Source: CAIRDP01 sp037138335 (GTDB taxonomy: Bacteria > Bacteroidota > Bacteroidia > Bacteroidales > FEN-979). From it: a stretch of 64,000 nt of DNA. A program made the translations under genes and the position numbers. The DNA lies in contig JBAXIO010000002.1 in NCBI GenBank assembly GCA_037138335.1, positions 124,001 to 188,000 on the forward strand, read 5' to 3'. The notes under the pieces were generated by a model that searched no databases, was not told the origin of the DNA, and saw only the letters and a list, made by a program, of their open reading frames with translations. This document shows, piece by piece, positions 17,869-25,637 of the stretch; within the stretch, counting starts at the first letter, position 1, and the number at the start of each line of letters is the position of its first letter.

Positions 17869-18366
17869 TTAGAGGTGAACCTTGTGTGCCTTCTCAATAG
17901 TATGGGTAGTGGAATAACCCCGGGTTAGTTCAATAGTAACAACTTCTCCGCCCCTGGCTTTGACAATATCGCTTCCAACAATCTCCTGCCCGTCATAATC
18001 CTTGCCTTTTACCAAAACATCAGGTTGAATAAGTTTGATCAGTTCATAGGGAGTGTCTTCCTCGAACATGACCACCGCATCTACAAAAAGCAGGGACGCC
18101 AGAGTGAAAGCACGCGCATGATGGCTGTTTACGGGGCGGTGGATGCCCTTGATGCGGTGAATGCTTTCATCGGAATTCAACCCTACTATAAGGATGTTCC
18201 CGAGAGCCCTTGCTTTCCCCAGCAATTCAATATGCCCAAGGTGCAGAATGTCGAAGCAGCCATTGGTAAAAACGATTTTTTTATCCTGGAACCTCCACAT
18301 AGCCAATTGCCTCTTCATGGCTTCCCAGGTATATATCTTGGCTTTTACAATTTTAAGCTTTCCCAT
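17869..18366 (-). CDS. rfaE2: D-glycero-beta-D-manno-heptose 1-phosphate adenylyltransferase
   Basis: A nucleotidyltransferase of 165 residues that activates heptose 1-phosphate with ATP for lipopolysaccharide core synthesis. The cytidylyltransferase-like motif TNGCFDILHLGH is diagnostic, followed by LIVGLNSDESI and VKGKDYDG. In E. coli this activity is the C-terminal half of HldE; here it is free-standing and no kinase half is nearby. The frame opens at 18417, but MGKLKIVKAKIY at 18366 is the likely start. It overlaps the 3' end of the upstream membrane-protein gene by 14 bases, implying translational coupling. Confidence 0.92.
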   Translation of the reverse strand: MGKLKIVKAKIYTWEAMKRQLAMWRFQDKKIVFTNGCFDILHLGHIELLGKARALGNILIVGLNSDESIHRIKGIHRPVNSHHARAFTLASLLFVDAVVMFEEDTPYELIKLIQPDVLVKGKDYDGQEIVGSDIVKARGGEVVTIELTRGYSTTHTIEKAHKVHL

Positions 18367-19396
18367 CTTCTGACCGTTTAATAGATAAAAGTAATAAAGA
18401 AACACCACCCACAACAAGGATCATCAGTGTTTGGGCTGTCCATGCGATCCAGCCAAGCGCCAGGCCGGTAGGTTTGGCGATTCCATAAAGAAGAAGCGTT
18501 TCCTGCACAATGGCAGGATACAGACCAATGCCCCCGGGAGTGATCATGATGCCAACGCTGCCGAGGACCAGCGACGAAAGTCCCGCACCCGGGCCGAGGC
18601 CCGATGTTTCGCTAAAACAAAAGAAAATAACATAAAGCATGAAAAAATAAAGCACCCAGATCATGACTGAATAGAATACGAAAAGACCGGGTTTCCTCAC
18701 CTGGCTGAGAGATTTCAGACCTTCCCAAAATCCAATCACGAGGGTTTTTAGCTTCAGGTAAGTTTTTGATGCAAGTAATCTCTTCCTGATGGCTAACCAT
18801 AATACGATAATGAATAAAGCCAGGCCGCCAAGCGAAAGAAAAATCATGCGGGAATAATGCAGGGTCCCGAATTTTGCCACCATCTTGGGATAAATATTCT
18901 GATCGAGATAATCTTTAATGGTTCCAAGCTGGGTGAAAAACATCAGGAGGAACAACAGGAAAAAAATCAGCATGTCAATAGCCCTTTCGGTAACAACAGT
19001 TCCCAATGCTTTCTGGAAGGGAACCTTTTCATACTTCGACATGATCCCGCATCGGGTCACCTCTCCAAGCCTCGGGAAGGCCATGTTGGCAAAATAACCT
19101 ACCATCACCGCGTAAAATGTTGTTTTTAGTTTGGGCTTAAATCCCATAGGCTCAAAAAACAAGATCCAGCGCGCCGAACGCAGTATATGGCTAAAAATGC
19201 CTAACACAATAGCCAGGCCTACCCAGTAATAGTTTGCAGTACGAAAGGAATGAAGGATCTGCGCCCTTTCTTCGGCTGTAAGGTCTTTAAGTGAAAGCCA
19301 TATGATGAACAATCCCAATCCAAGAAAAAAAGAAAACTTCAAAGCGGTAATTATCTTCTTCGCTGGGGAGGAAGCCCCGGTTACAGTCTTCGTCAT
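18353..19396 (-). CDS. UPF0104 / flippase-like integral membrane protein
   Basis: A membrane protein of 347 residues with about eight hydrophobic segments. The pattern ILRSARWILFFEPMG, then MVGYFANMAFPRLGEVTRCG, is the signature of the lysylphosphatidylglycerol-synthase membrane region family (UPF0104, AglD-like). TPGGIGLYPAIVQE lies near the C-terminus. Members are implicated in moving or modifying lipid-linked substrates; the substrate here is unknown. It lies between panD (three-base gap) and the heptose adenylyltransferase gene (14-base overlap), which suggests but does not prove an envelope role. Confidence 0.85.
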   Translation of the reverse strand: MTKTVTGASSPAKKIITALKFSFFLGLGLFIIWLSLKDLTAEERAQILHSFRTANYYWVGLAIVLGIFSHILRSARWILFFEPMGFKPKLKTTFYAVMVGYFANMAFPRLGEVTRCGIMSKYEKVPFQKALGTVVTERAIDMLIFFLLFLLMFFTQLGTIKDYLDQNIYPKMVAKFGTLHYSRMIFLSLGGLALFIIVLWLAIRKRLLASKTYLKLKTLVIGFWEGLKSLSQVRKPGLFVFYSVMIWVLYFFMLYVIFFCFSETSGLGPGAGLSSLVLGSVGIMITPGGIGLYPAIVQETLLLYGIAKPTGLALGWIAWTAQTLMILVVGGVSLLLLSIKRSEDGKA

Positions 19397-19399
19397 TTA

Positions 19400-19762
19400 T
19401 TAATCCTTTTTACCTGAAGATAGCCTGTTCTTCTCGTCAGGAAACGCCATCGAAGGCCTGAACTTCTTTGCCTGGTCAAAATCCATGGTGGCGTATGACA
19501 CGATAATAACCATGTCGCCTTTCAGGAATTTACGGGCAGCAGCGCCGTTCAGACAAATTACCCCACTGCCTTTTCTGCCTTTAATGACATATGTTTCTAT
19601 ACGCTCACCGTTGTTTATATTCAGCACCTGAACTTTTTCAAATTCAATCAGGTTTGCCTCCTTCATTAATTTTTCATCAATGGTAATGCTGCCAACATAG
19701 TTGATGTTGGCATCCGTAACCGTGGCGCGATGAATCTTGGATTTAAGTACTTCAATCTGCAT
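19400..19762 (-). CDS. panD: Aspartate 1-decarboxylase precursor
   Basis: A pyruvoyl-dependent enzyme that makes beta-alanine from aspartate for pantothenate synthesis. The self-cleavage site is the Gly-Ser of YVGSITID. Two Met codons are adjacent (19765 and 19762); with the second, the cleaved residue is Ser25, as in well-studied homologues, so I favour it. The protein is 120 residues. IHRATVTDANINYVG and LNGAAARKF are conserved family motifs. It lies nine bases after panC. Confidence 0.97.
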   Translation of the reverse strand: MQIEVLKSKIHRATVTDANINYVGSITIDEKLMKEANLIEFEKVQVLNINNGERIETYVIKGRKGSGVICLNGAAARKFLKGDMVIIVSYATMDFDQAKKFRPSMAFPDEKNRLSSGKKD

Positions 19763-19774
19763 CATGCCGCAAAA

Positions 19775-20626
19775 TTACAAAAAAAGTTCAACATTGTCTA
19801 TCAGCCTCACATCCCCCAGAAAGACCGCAGTAAGGGCGACCAGCTGGTTTTTATGTCCCCAGGCCTCTACCGGCATCAGTGTCTCACGGTCGGCTATCTC
19901 GAAATATTCAACCCTGAACCTTGAATCCTCCTGGATTTTTTTTATAGCCCATTCCTTGAGTTCCCATACAGGGGTTTTGGTCCCTTTTTCCCTTACTTTG
20001 CACAGCACTTCAAAAATCCTCCGGGCAACCTGCCTTTCGCCTATGGTAAGCATGAGGTTTCTCGAACTCATTGCCAGTCCGTCATCTTCCCTTACCGTTT
20101 CACAGCCGATGATGTTTAACGGCAATCCAAGAGATGCCTGCATATGTTTAATGATCATCAGTTGCTGGTAGTCTTTCTTGCCAAAGTAAGCATTGGAAGG
20201 CCCGATGATATCAAAAAGCGTCTTAACCACGGTCACCACCCCTTTGAAATGCCCCGGGCGAAATTTCCCTTCCATGACCTTGTCGAGCATCCCGTATTCC
20301 AGGTCCACCTGATCCTGTTTGCCATTGGGGTACATCTCTTCAACTGAAGGGCAAAACATCATATTGCATCCGTGGCTTTTTAACAGTCGGGCATCCAGGG
20401 ATAAGTTCCTCGGGTATTTGGCAAGGTCTTCGGGATTGTTAAACTGGATGGGGTTAACAAAAACGCTGCATACTGTAACGTCATTTTCGGCCCTTGACTG
20501 GCCGATAAGCCTGAAGTGCCCGTCATGCAATGCCCCCATGGTAGGAACGAACCCGATCTTCAGGTTCTTTTTCTGGTACGGTTTTAGCCAGAGTTTAGCC
20601 TCTTTGATCGTCGTGATCTCTTTCAT
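19775..20626 (-). CDS. panC: Pantothenate synthetase
   Basis: Condenses pantoate and beta-alanine using ATP. It is 283 residues, the normal length. Motifs include PTMGALHDGH (HIGH-like, near residue 30), FVNPIQFNNPEDLAKYPR, YFGKKDYQQL and the KMSKS-like region at SSRN. It directly precedes panD, which supplies beta-alanine. panB, for ketopantoate formation, is on the other side of the window at 40.9 kb. It begins nine bases after the response-regulator gene. Confidence 0.97.
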   Translation of the reverse strand: MKEITTIKEAKLWLKPYQKKNLKIGFVPTMGALHDGHFRLIGQSRAENDVTVCSVFVNPIQFNNPEDLAKYPRNLSLDARLLKSHGCNMMFCPSVEEMYPNGKQDQVDLEYGMLDKVMEGKFRPGHFKGVVTVVKTLFDIIGPSNAYFGKKDYQQLMIIKHMQASLGLPLNIIGCETVREDDGLAMSSRNLMLTIGERQVARRIFEVLCKVREKGTKTPVWELKEWAIKKIQEDSRFRVEYFEIADRETLMPVEAWGHKNQLVALTAVFLGDVRLIDNVELFL

Positions 20627-20635
20627 CTTCAGTAT

Positions 20636-21295
20636 TTACAGGTTGATTAGTTTATTGCGGATTGCAAATTTCACCATTTCGACCGGTGACCGTATCCCGA
20701 GTTTTTTCATGATATGGTTCTTATGCGTTTCAACCGTGCGAACAGAGATATTAAGTTTTACACCTATTTCCTTGTTGTTGAATCCCTCTGCATAAAGCCT
20801 GAGGATCTCCAGTTCCCTGGATGAAAGGTTGTACGCAGGTTTCTCCTGCTGATCCTCCTTCTCAACCGCTGACCGGATAAAACTTTTAAGCAGTATCTTG
20901 GATATGGTTTCCCCAAAGAATTCCTCACCCCTGAATATCGCATAAATGGCCTTGACCAGCTCATCCCTTGAGGTGTTTTTAGGAAGGTAGCCTTTTGCAC
21001 CTGATTTGATCGCCCCGGTCACAAAATCTTCATGGGTATACATTGACAGGATGAGCACCCTGATCTGGGGGTATTCATGCCTAAGCCGTTTTGTTATCTC
21101 TATACCCGAGACATCGGGCAGGGAGATATCCAGCACAATGATATCGGGTTGTACTATTTTCAGTTTCTCAAACAGGCTTTTGCCCGTGGAAGCTTCCCCG
21201 ATGATAGAGATATCGGGGATGGAAGTCAGCAGGGCCTTTAACCCGTCACGCACCAGGTCGTGGTCCTCAACAAGAAATATCTTAATCGTTTCCAT
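20636..21295 (-). CDS. NarL/FixJ-family response regulator
   Basis: A DNA-binding regulator of 219 residues. The receiver shows the acidic pair in VEDHD and acceptor Asp56 in IIVLDISLPD. A C-terminal LuxR-type helix-turn-helix follows (SSRELEILRLYAEG, NKEIGVKLNISVRTVETH, about residues 150-215). Its ATG directly abuts the TAA of the upstream kinase gene, so the pair is translationally coupled. Its targets are unknown; panC follows after nine bases. Confidence 0.95.
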   Translation of the reverse strand: METIKIFLVEDHDLVRDGLKALLTSIPDISIIGEASTGKSLFEKLKIVQPDIIVLDISLPDVSGIEITKRLRHEYPQIRVLILSMYTHEDFVTGAIKSGAKGYLPKNTSRDELVKAIYAIFRGEEFFGETISKILLKSFIRSAVEKEDQQEKPAYNLSSRELEILRLYAEGFNNKEIGVKLNISVRTVETHKNHIMKKLGIRSPVEMVKFAIRNKLINL

Positions 21296-21961
21296 TTACA
21301 GGTACCTTGGAACTTTAATCTGTATCAGGGTCCCTTTTCCCGTTGCCGAATTAAGGTCGATCAGCCCGCCCAGCAGTTTCACCCTTTCCTGCATATTATG
21401 AAGGCCGTGCCCTCCCTGGCTTCCCGAGTCATGGGGCCTGAATCCCTTGCCGTTATCCTGTATGCTGAGGTAGATAAAATCATGGTCGTTCATCAGTTTG
21501 ATATAGGCCTGGTCGGCATTCGAATGTTTAATGATGTTGTTAAGGGCTTCCTGAACTATACGGTAAAGATACGTCTGTATTTTTTTATTCCATTCATCGG
21601 TACTCACTTTATGTTCGAATTTGATCCTGACCGATGAATGCCTGCCCGTATCCTCGCATAAATTGAACAGGGCGATCACAAGCCCGAATTCCTCGAGTAC
21701 AGGCGGCATCAGGTCGGTGGTGATCCGCCTTATTTCATCAACGATCTGGTCGAACTGCCTTTTGATGCCTTCCAGCTGGGGTTTTATCTCCTTTTCGGGT
21801 ATATAGCTGAGGCTTTCAAGTTTCATCTTGATGGCAACCATCGACTGCCCTATACCGTCGTGCAGTTCCCTCGACAAACGCTGGCGTTCAAGTTCCTGCC
21901 CGTCGATCACCGACAGTATGTGCGACATTCTTGACTTTTTGTTACTTTTGGGGACGGCCAT
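21296..21961 (-). CDS. Cytosolic sensor histidine kinase (HisKA_3 / NarX type)
   Basis: A histidine kinase of 221 residues. The phosphorylation motif is LSRELHDGIGQ with His34. The HATPase domain shows ALNNIIKHSNAD, DNGKGF and GGHGLHNMQERV. It has no membrane segment and no sensor domain, so its input must come from a partner or the cytoplasm. The frame extends to a TTG at 21988, but that TTG lies inside a TACCTTTG promoter box, so I take the ATG at 21961 (MAVPKSNKK). It is the first gene of the operon that continues through radA. Confidence 0.9.
   Translation of the reverse strand: MAVPKSNKKSRMSHILSVIDGQELERQRLSRELHDGIGQSMVAIKMKLESLSYIPEKEIKPQLEGIKRQFDQIVDEIRRITTDLMPPVLEEFGLVIALFNLCEDTGRHSSVRIKFEHKVSTDEWNKKIQTYLYRIVQEALNNIIKHSNADQAYIKLMNDHDFIYLSIQDNGKGFRPHDSGSQGGHGLHNMQERVKLLGGLIDLNSATGKGTLIQIKVPRYL
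21943..21950 (+). promoter_or_regulatory. TACTTTTG box upstream of the M1 peptidase gene
   Basis: A plus-strand TAnnTTTG match 58 bases before the ATG at 22009, inside the 5' coding end of the divergent kinase gene. No good -33 element is visible. Confidence 0.3.
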
Positions 21962-21985
21962 AGGGTTAAAAAAACGTAGAGGCCA

Positions 21986-21993
21986 CAAAGGTA
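21986..21993 (-). promoter_or_regulatory. TACCTTTG -7 box for the kinase-regulator-pan operon
   Basis: A minus-strand TAnnTTTG match, 24 bases before the kinase ATG. It includes a TTG that could be mistaken for a start codon. Confidence 0.5.
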
Positions 21994-22008
21994 AAAAAAT
22001 AGCATCTC

Positions 22009-24402
22009 ATGAATTTGCGAAAATATCCAGGCCTCCTGGCATTGATTTTATGTGCCAGCCAGCTTTTTTCACAGGAAAAGACGGTTACATACTACCAGGA
22101 TCCCGCATCCTTTCCGCCCGATCTTATTGTTACATTAAAACATGTGAAGGCTGAAGTAAGTTTTAAACCTGCCGAGAACCTGGTTATAGGTAACGCCGAA
22201 CTTACTATTGTGGCCAACCGTTATCATACCGATTCAATCAGCATATACACCCCCGATTTCAATATCGGTAAAGTCATTTTGATGACTGTGGATGAGGGAG
22301 CCCAAAAACCCGGGGCCGGAAACGCGGGCAAGCAGACATCCGCCCTAATCCCGATAAAATGGAAGCTGGTAGGACCTAACCTGGTGATCACTCCCGCTAC
22401 GGGACCTTCATTCCTCAGTAAAGGCAAAACGTATATCATCAGCATTTCCTACCAGGCCAAGCCCCAGGCCGGCCCAATCTATTTTATAGGCTGGAGGCCC
22501 GAAGAAGAAGGGAAACGCAGGATAATCTGGGCCCACCGTCCGCATAACTGGCTGCCTTATATAGAAGCCAGGGTTACTAGCGACATGTTCTTTACTTTTG
22601 ACGGCAGGTACAAGATATTCTCAAATGGCGAACGCCTCGGAGTCATCTCAAATGCCGACGGTACAAAGACCTGGCATTATGCCATGCGAAAAGACCATCC
22701 TTATTTTTCCACCTCCCTGGTCATAGGCGATTACGAGTATCAGGCTTCGGTGACAAAAAGAGGGGTCCCGCTTGAATACTGGTATTATCCGGGTATGGCC
22801 GACAGGGTAAAGGTTACCTACAAATACACCGAAAAGATGTTCGACTTCCTTGAAAAGGAGATCGGCGTGAATTATCCTTACGCCCAGTACCGGGAAGCCC
22901 CGCTCATCGATTATATGTACGGGGGCATGGAGACTACCACATCCACTGTTTTCGGCGATTTTATGCTTATTGACCCCCATGCATGGTGGCAGAGGAATTA
23001 TGTGAATGTCAACGTACATGAACTGGCCCACCAGTGGTTTGGCGACGGGATAGCCCACCTGGTCAACAGGGACGTATGGCTTACCGAAAGCTTCGCCACC
23101 TATTTTGCAAAGATGTTTGAACGCTCCGTATATGGTGAGGAACAGTATGAAAATATCAGGAACGACGAGATGAACATGGCTTTTGAGGCTGCGAAAAAAA
23201 ATGATTACCCTGTGGGTGGCAGCCAGGGCGGGGTCCAGAGGATCTACCAGAAAGGATCCCTGGTCATGGATATGCTCAGGGACGTGATGGGGGAAAAGGA
23301 GTTCCATGATGCTGTCAACCTGTATGCCTCGAAGTATATGTACCGTTATGCCCAGGCCTGCGATTTTATGCGTTGTGTATATGATGCAACTGGAAAGCCT
23401 TACACATGGTTTTTCGATGAATGGATACTGAGGGGAGGTGAACCTTTTTACAAGGTCAGTTATGCTTCGAAGGAAGATTCCCTTGGCAGGCCGCTAACCG
23501 AGGTGAGCGTGGAGCAGACCTTGGAGGTGACTGAGCTGAGGCCTTTGTTCAGGATGCCTGTCGGGATCAGGGTTTACTATAAAAACGGCTTATGCGACAG
23601 TCTCACGGCCTGGATAGAAAAAAAGGAGCAAAAGATCAGCATCCCGAACCCTGCGAAAGCCGACATAGATTTTGTGCTGTTTGATCCCGGCCGCAGGATA
23701 CTGAAAAAACTCAGTTTTGAACGATCATACGGGGAGCTGGCGTCCCAGCTGATGAGGGCTCCTCATATGATTGACAGGTATGATGCGCTCCAGGAATTAC
23801 GCAATATCCCGCTGGAAAAAAAGAAGGAAGTGCTAATAGTGGCGTATGGTAAAAACCAGTTTCACCTGATACGTTCGGCTATACTGGAGCAGTTCCCGAA
23901 AGACCGGTCGGAAGAAGTTGTGGCCCTCTTCAGGCAGGCGCTTCACGACAGGGATGCCAATGTAAGGAAGTCGGCGCTTATAGTCCTGGATACCGTACCC
24001 CCCTCGCTTCGACAGGATGTTGAAGCTCTCCTGGCCGACTCTTCCTACCTGAATATTCAGTTTGCACTGGAACGCCTCTGCTCTTCTTTCCCGGCCGGGC
24101 AGGACCATTATCTTGATCTGACAAAGGAAATGGAAGGCTGGAGGGGTAAGAATATCAGGATGGCCTGGCTTGAGATTGCCATCCGCAGTGGAAAATATGA
24201 ATATCTTAAAGAACTTATCCCTTACACCGGACCCAAATACGAGTTCGAGACCCGAATGAATGCTTTTTCGGCCCTTCAGAAGCTCAAATACATGGACCCG
24301 ATTACAGTAGAGAATGCAAAATCCGCCGCAAAACACTGGAATTCCAAACTGGCAAATGCGGGGAAAGCTTACCTGGTTTTTTTTAAGATCGAGCAACCAT
24401 GA
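22009..24402 (+). CDS. Exported M1-family zinc aminopeptidase
   Basis: A gluzincin-type peptidase of 797 residues with a signal peptide ending near LFSQ (residue 22). The exopeptidase region YGGMETTTS occupies the GAMEN position (about 303-311). The zinc site is HELAH, with His337, Glu338 and His341, and a third ligand Glu360 in WLTESFATY. After the catalytic domain, a helical C-terminal part (about 570-797) contains HEAT-like repeats such as RDANVRKSALIVLDTVP. It probably releases N-terminal residues from peptides in the periplasm or outside. The MFS transporter gene overlaps its stop by four bases. Confidence 0.92.
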   Translation: MNLRKYPGLLALILCASQLFSQEKTVTYYQDPASFPPDLIVTLKHVKAEVSFKPAENLVIGNAELTIVANRYHTDSISIYTPDFNIGKVILMTVDEGAQKPGAGNAGKQTSALIPIKWKLVGPNLVITPATGPSFLSKGKTYIISISYQAKPQAGPIYFIGWRPEEEGKRRIIWAHRPHNWLPYIEARVTSDMFFTFDGRYKIFSNGERLGVISNADGTKTWHYAMRKDHPYFSTSLVIGDYEYQASVTKRGVPLEYWYYPGMADRVKVTYKYTEKMFDFLEKEIGVNYPYAQYREAPLIDYMYGGMETTTSTVFGDFMLIDPHAWWQRNYVNVNVHELAHQWFGDGIAHLVNRDVWLTESFATYFAKMFERSVYGEEQYENIRNDEMNMAFEAAKKNDYPVGGSQGGVQRIYQKGSLVMDMLRDVMGEKEFHDAVNLYASKYMYRYAQACDFMRCVYDATGKPYTWFFDEWILRGGEPFYKVSYASKEDSLGRPLTEVSVEQTLEVTELRPLFRMPVGIRVYYKNGLCDSLTAWIEKKEQKISIPNPAKADIDFVLFDPGRRILKKLSFERSYGELASQLMRAPHMIDRYDALQELRNIPLEKKKEVLIVAYGKNQFHLIRSAILEQFPKDRSEEVVALFRQALHDRDANVRKSALIVLDTVPPSLRQDVEALLADSSYLNIQFALERLCSSFPAGQDHYLDLTKEMEGWRGKNIRMAWLEIAIRSGKYEYLKELIPYTGPKYEFETRMNAFSALQKLKYMDPITVENAKSAAKHWNSKLANAGKAYLVFFKIEQP

Positions 24403-25574
24403 AAGCCCGGATCTTAACCAGGACCATTTTACTGGTTTCATTTGTAAGCCTGTTTACCGATGTGGCATCAGAGATGCTTTACCCTGTGATGCCTGTTTAC
24501 CTGAGGTCCATCGGGTTTTCGGTTCTGTTAATAGGCATCCTTGAAGGGATTGCCGAGGCGGTGGCAGGCTTAAGCAAGGGGTATTTCGGGCAGAGTTCCG
24601 ACAGCCTGCAAAAAAGGCTGCCTTTTGTGAGGGCTGGTTACAGCCTCAGTGCGCTTTCAAAGCCCATGATGGCAGTACTGACCTGGCCCTGGTGGATCTT
24701 CCTTGCCCGGACGATGGACAGGCTCGGCAAGGGCATACGTACAGGCGCGAGGGATGCCATCTTAAGCGATGAGACCACGCCTGAGCATAAGGGAAAGGTT
24801 TTCGGGTTTCACAGGAGCATGGATACGGTGGGGGCTGCTATCGGTCCTTTTCTGGCCCTTGTCTACCTTTGGTTTTATCCCGGGGAATATAAAATGCTGT
24901 TTCTGCTGGCATTTTTTCCCGGGCTGATCGCGATCGGGCTTACTTTCTTCCTGAAGGAGAAGAAGCCAGAAGTTAAAGCTTCTGTTGCCAGGCCGGGTTT
25001 TCTTTCATACCTGAAATACTGGAACCGTTCGGCAGTTTCTTACCGTTACCTTGTCGCAGGCATGCTGTTATTCACTTTATTCAATAGCTCCGATGCCTTT
25101 CTGTTACTGGCCATAAAGGAAAAGCATGTCTCCGATTCGGGGATGATTTCAATGTATATTTTTTACAACCTGGTATACGCTTTGGCCTCGTATCCTCTGG
25201 GTATACTTGCCGACAGGATAGGCTTGAAGACCATGCTGGTATGCGGCTTATTTTTATTTGCCGGGGTTTACCTGAATTTTGGCTTTGCTGCCTCAGTTAC
25301 CGGTTTCCTTTTACTATTCTTTTTTTATGGGGTTTATGCTGCAAGCACTGAAGGGATATCCAAGGCCCTGATAAGCAATATTGCTGTGAAGACAGATACA
25401 GCAACCGCGATTGGGTTTTACACGAGTTTCGCCAGTGTTTTTTCTCTTCTCTCGAGCAGCATTGCCGGGGTGTTATGGTTTACCCTTGGGATGAAGATGA
25501 TGTTTATGGTCTCCGGGGCCGGGGTTCTTCTGGTAGGGATCTATTTCCTTATTATCAGGAAGAAGCTGGGGTAG
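24399..25574 (+). CDS. MFS transporter
   Basis: A major-facilitator protein of 391 residues with about twelve hydrophobic segments. The loop DRLGKGIRTGARDAILSD and the later LADRIGLKTM are MFS loop motifs. This form is common in uncharacterised MFS proteins of environmental bacteria. The substrate is unknown. The start ATGA overlaps the peptidase stop codon, so translation is coupled; a role in uptake of peptidase products is possible but unproven. Confidence 0.88.
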   Translation: MKARILTRTILLVSFVSLFTDVASEMLYPVMPVYLRSIGFSVLLIGILEGIAEAVAGLSKGYFGQSSDSLQKRLPFVRAGYSLSALSKPMMAVLTWPWWIFLARTMDRLGKGIRTGARDAILSDETTPEHKGKVFGFHRSMDTVGAAIGPFLALVYLWFYPGEYKMLFLLAFFPGLIAIGLTFFLKEKKPEVKASVARPGFLSYLKYWNRSAVSYRYLVAGMLLFTLFNSSDAFLLLAIKEKHVSDSGMISMYIFYNLVYALASYPLGILADRIGLKTMLVCGLFLFAGVYLNFGFAASVTGFLLLFFFYGVYAASTEGISKALISNIAVKTDTATAIGFYTSFASVFSLLSSSIAGVLWFTLGMKMMFMVSGAGVLLVGIYFLIIRKKLG

Positions 25575-25580
25575 AGAAAA

Positions 25581-25614
25581 ATGCGGCCGCAACGGGTTCC
25601 CGCTGCGGCCGCAT
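25581..25614. terminator. Bidirectional hairpin terminator between convergent genes
   Basis: ATGCGGCCGCA (25581-25591) and TGCGGCCGCAT (25604-25614) are perfect inverted repeats. The centre adds a CGGG/CCCG stem, giving a very stable GC hairpin. On the minus strand the hairpin is followed by TTTTTCTC, a good T-run for the LruC gene. On the plus side the T-run is weak. Confidence 0.75.
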
Positions 25615-25637
25615 AAGTTTATCACGATCAAATTCTG

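Noticed and set aside
22648..23307. Antisense open frame of 219 codons within the M1 peptidase gene
   Set aside because: The sense frame carries the complete HELAH zinc site; the antisense product has no coherent family pattern.
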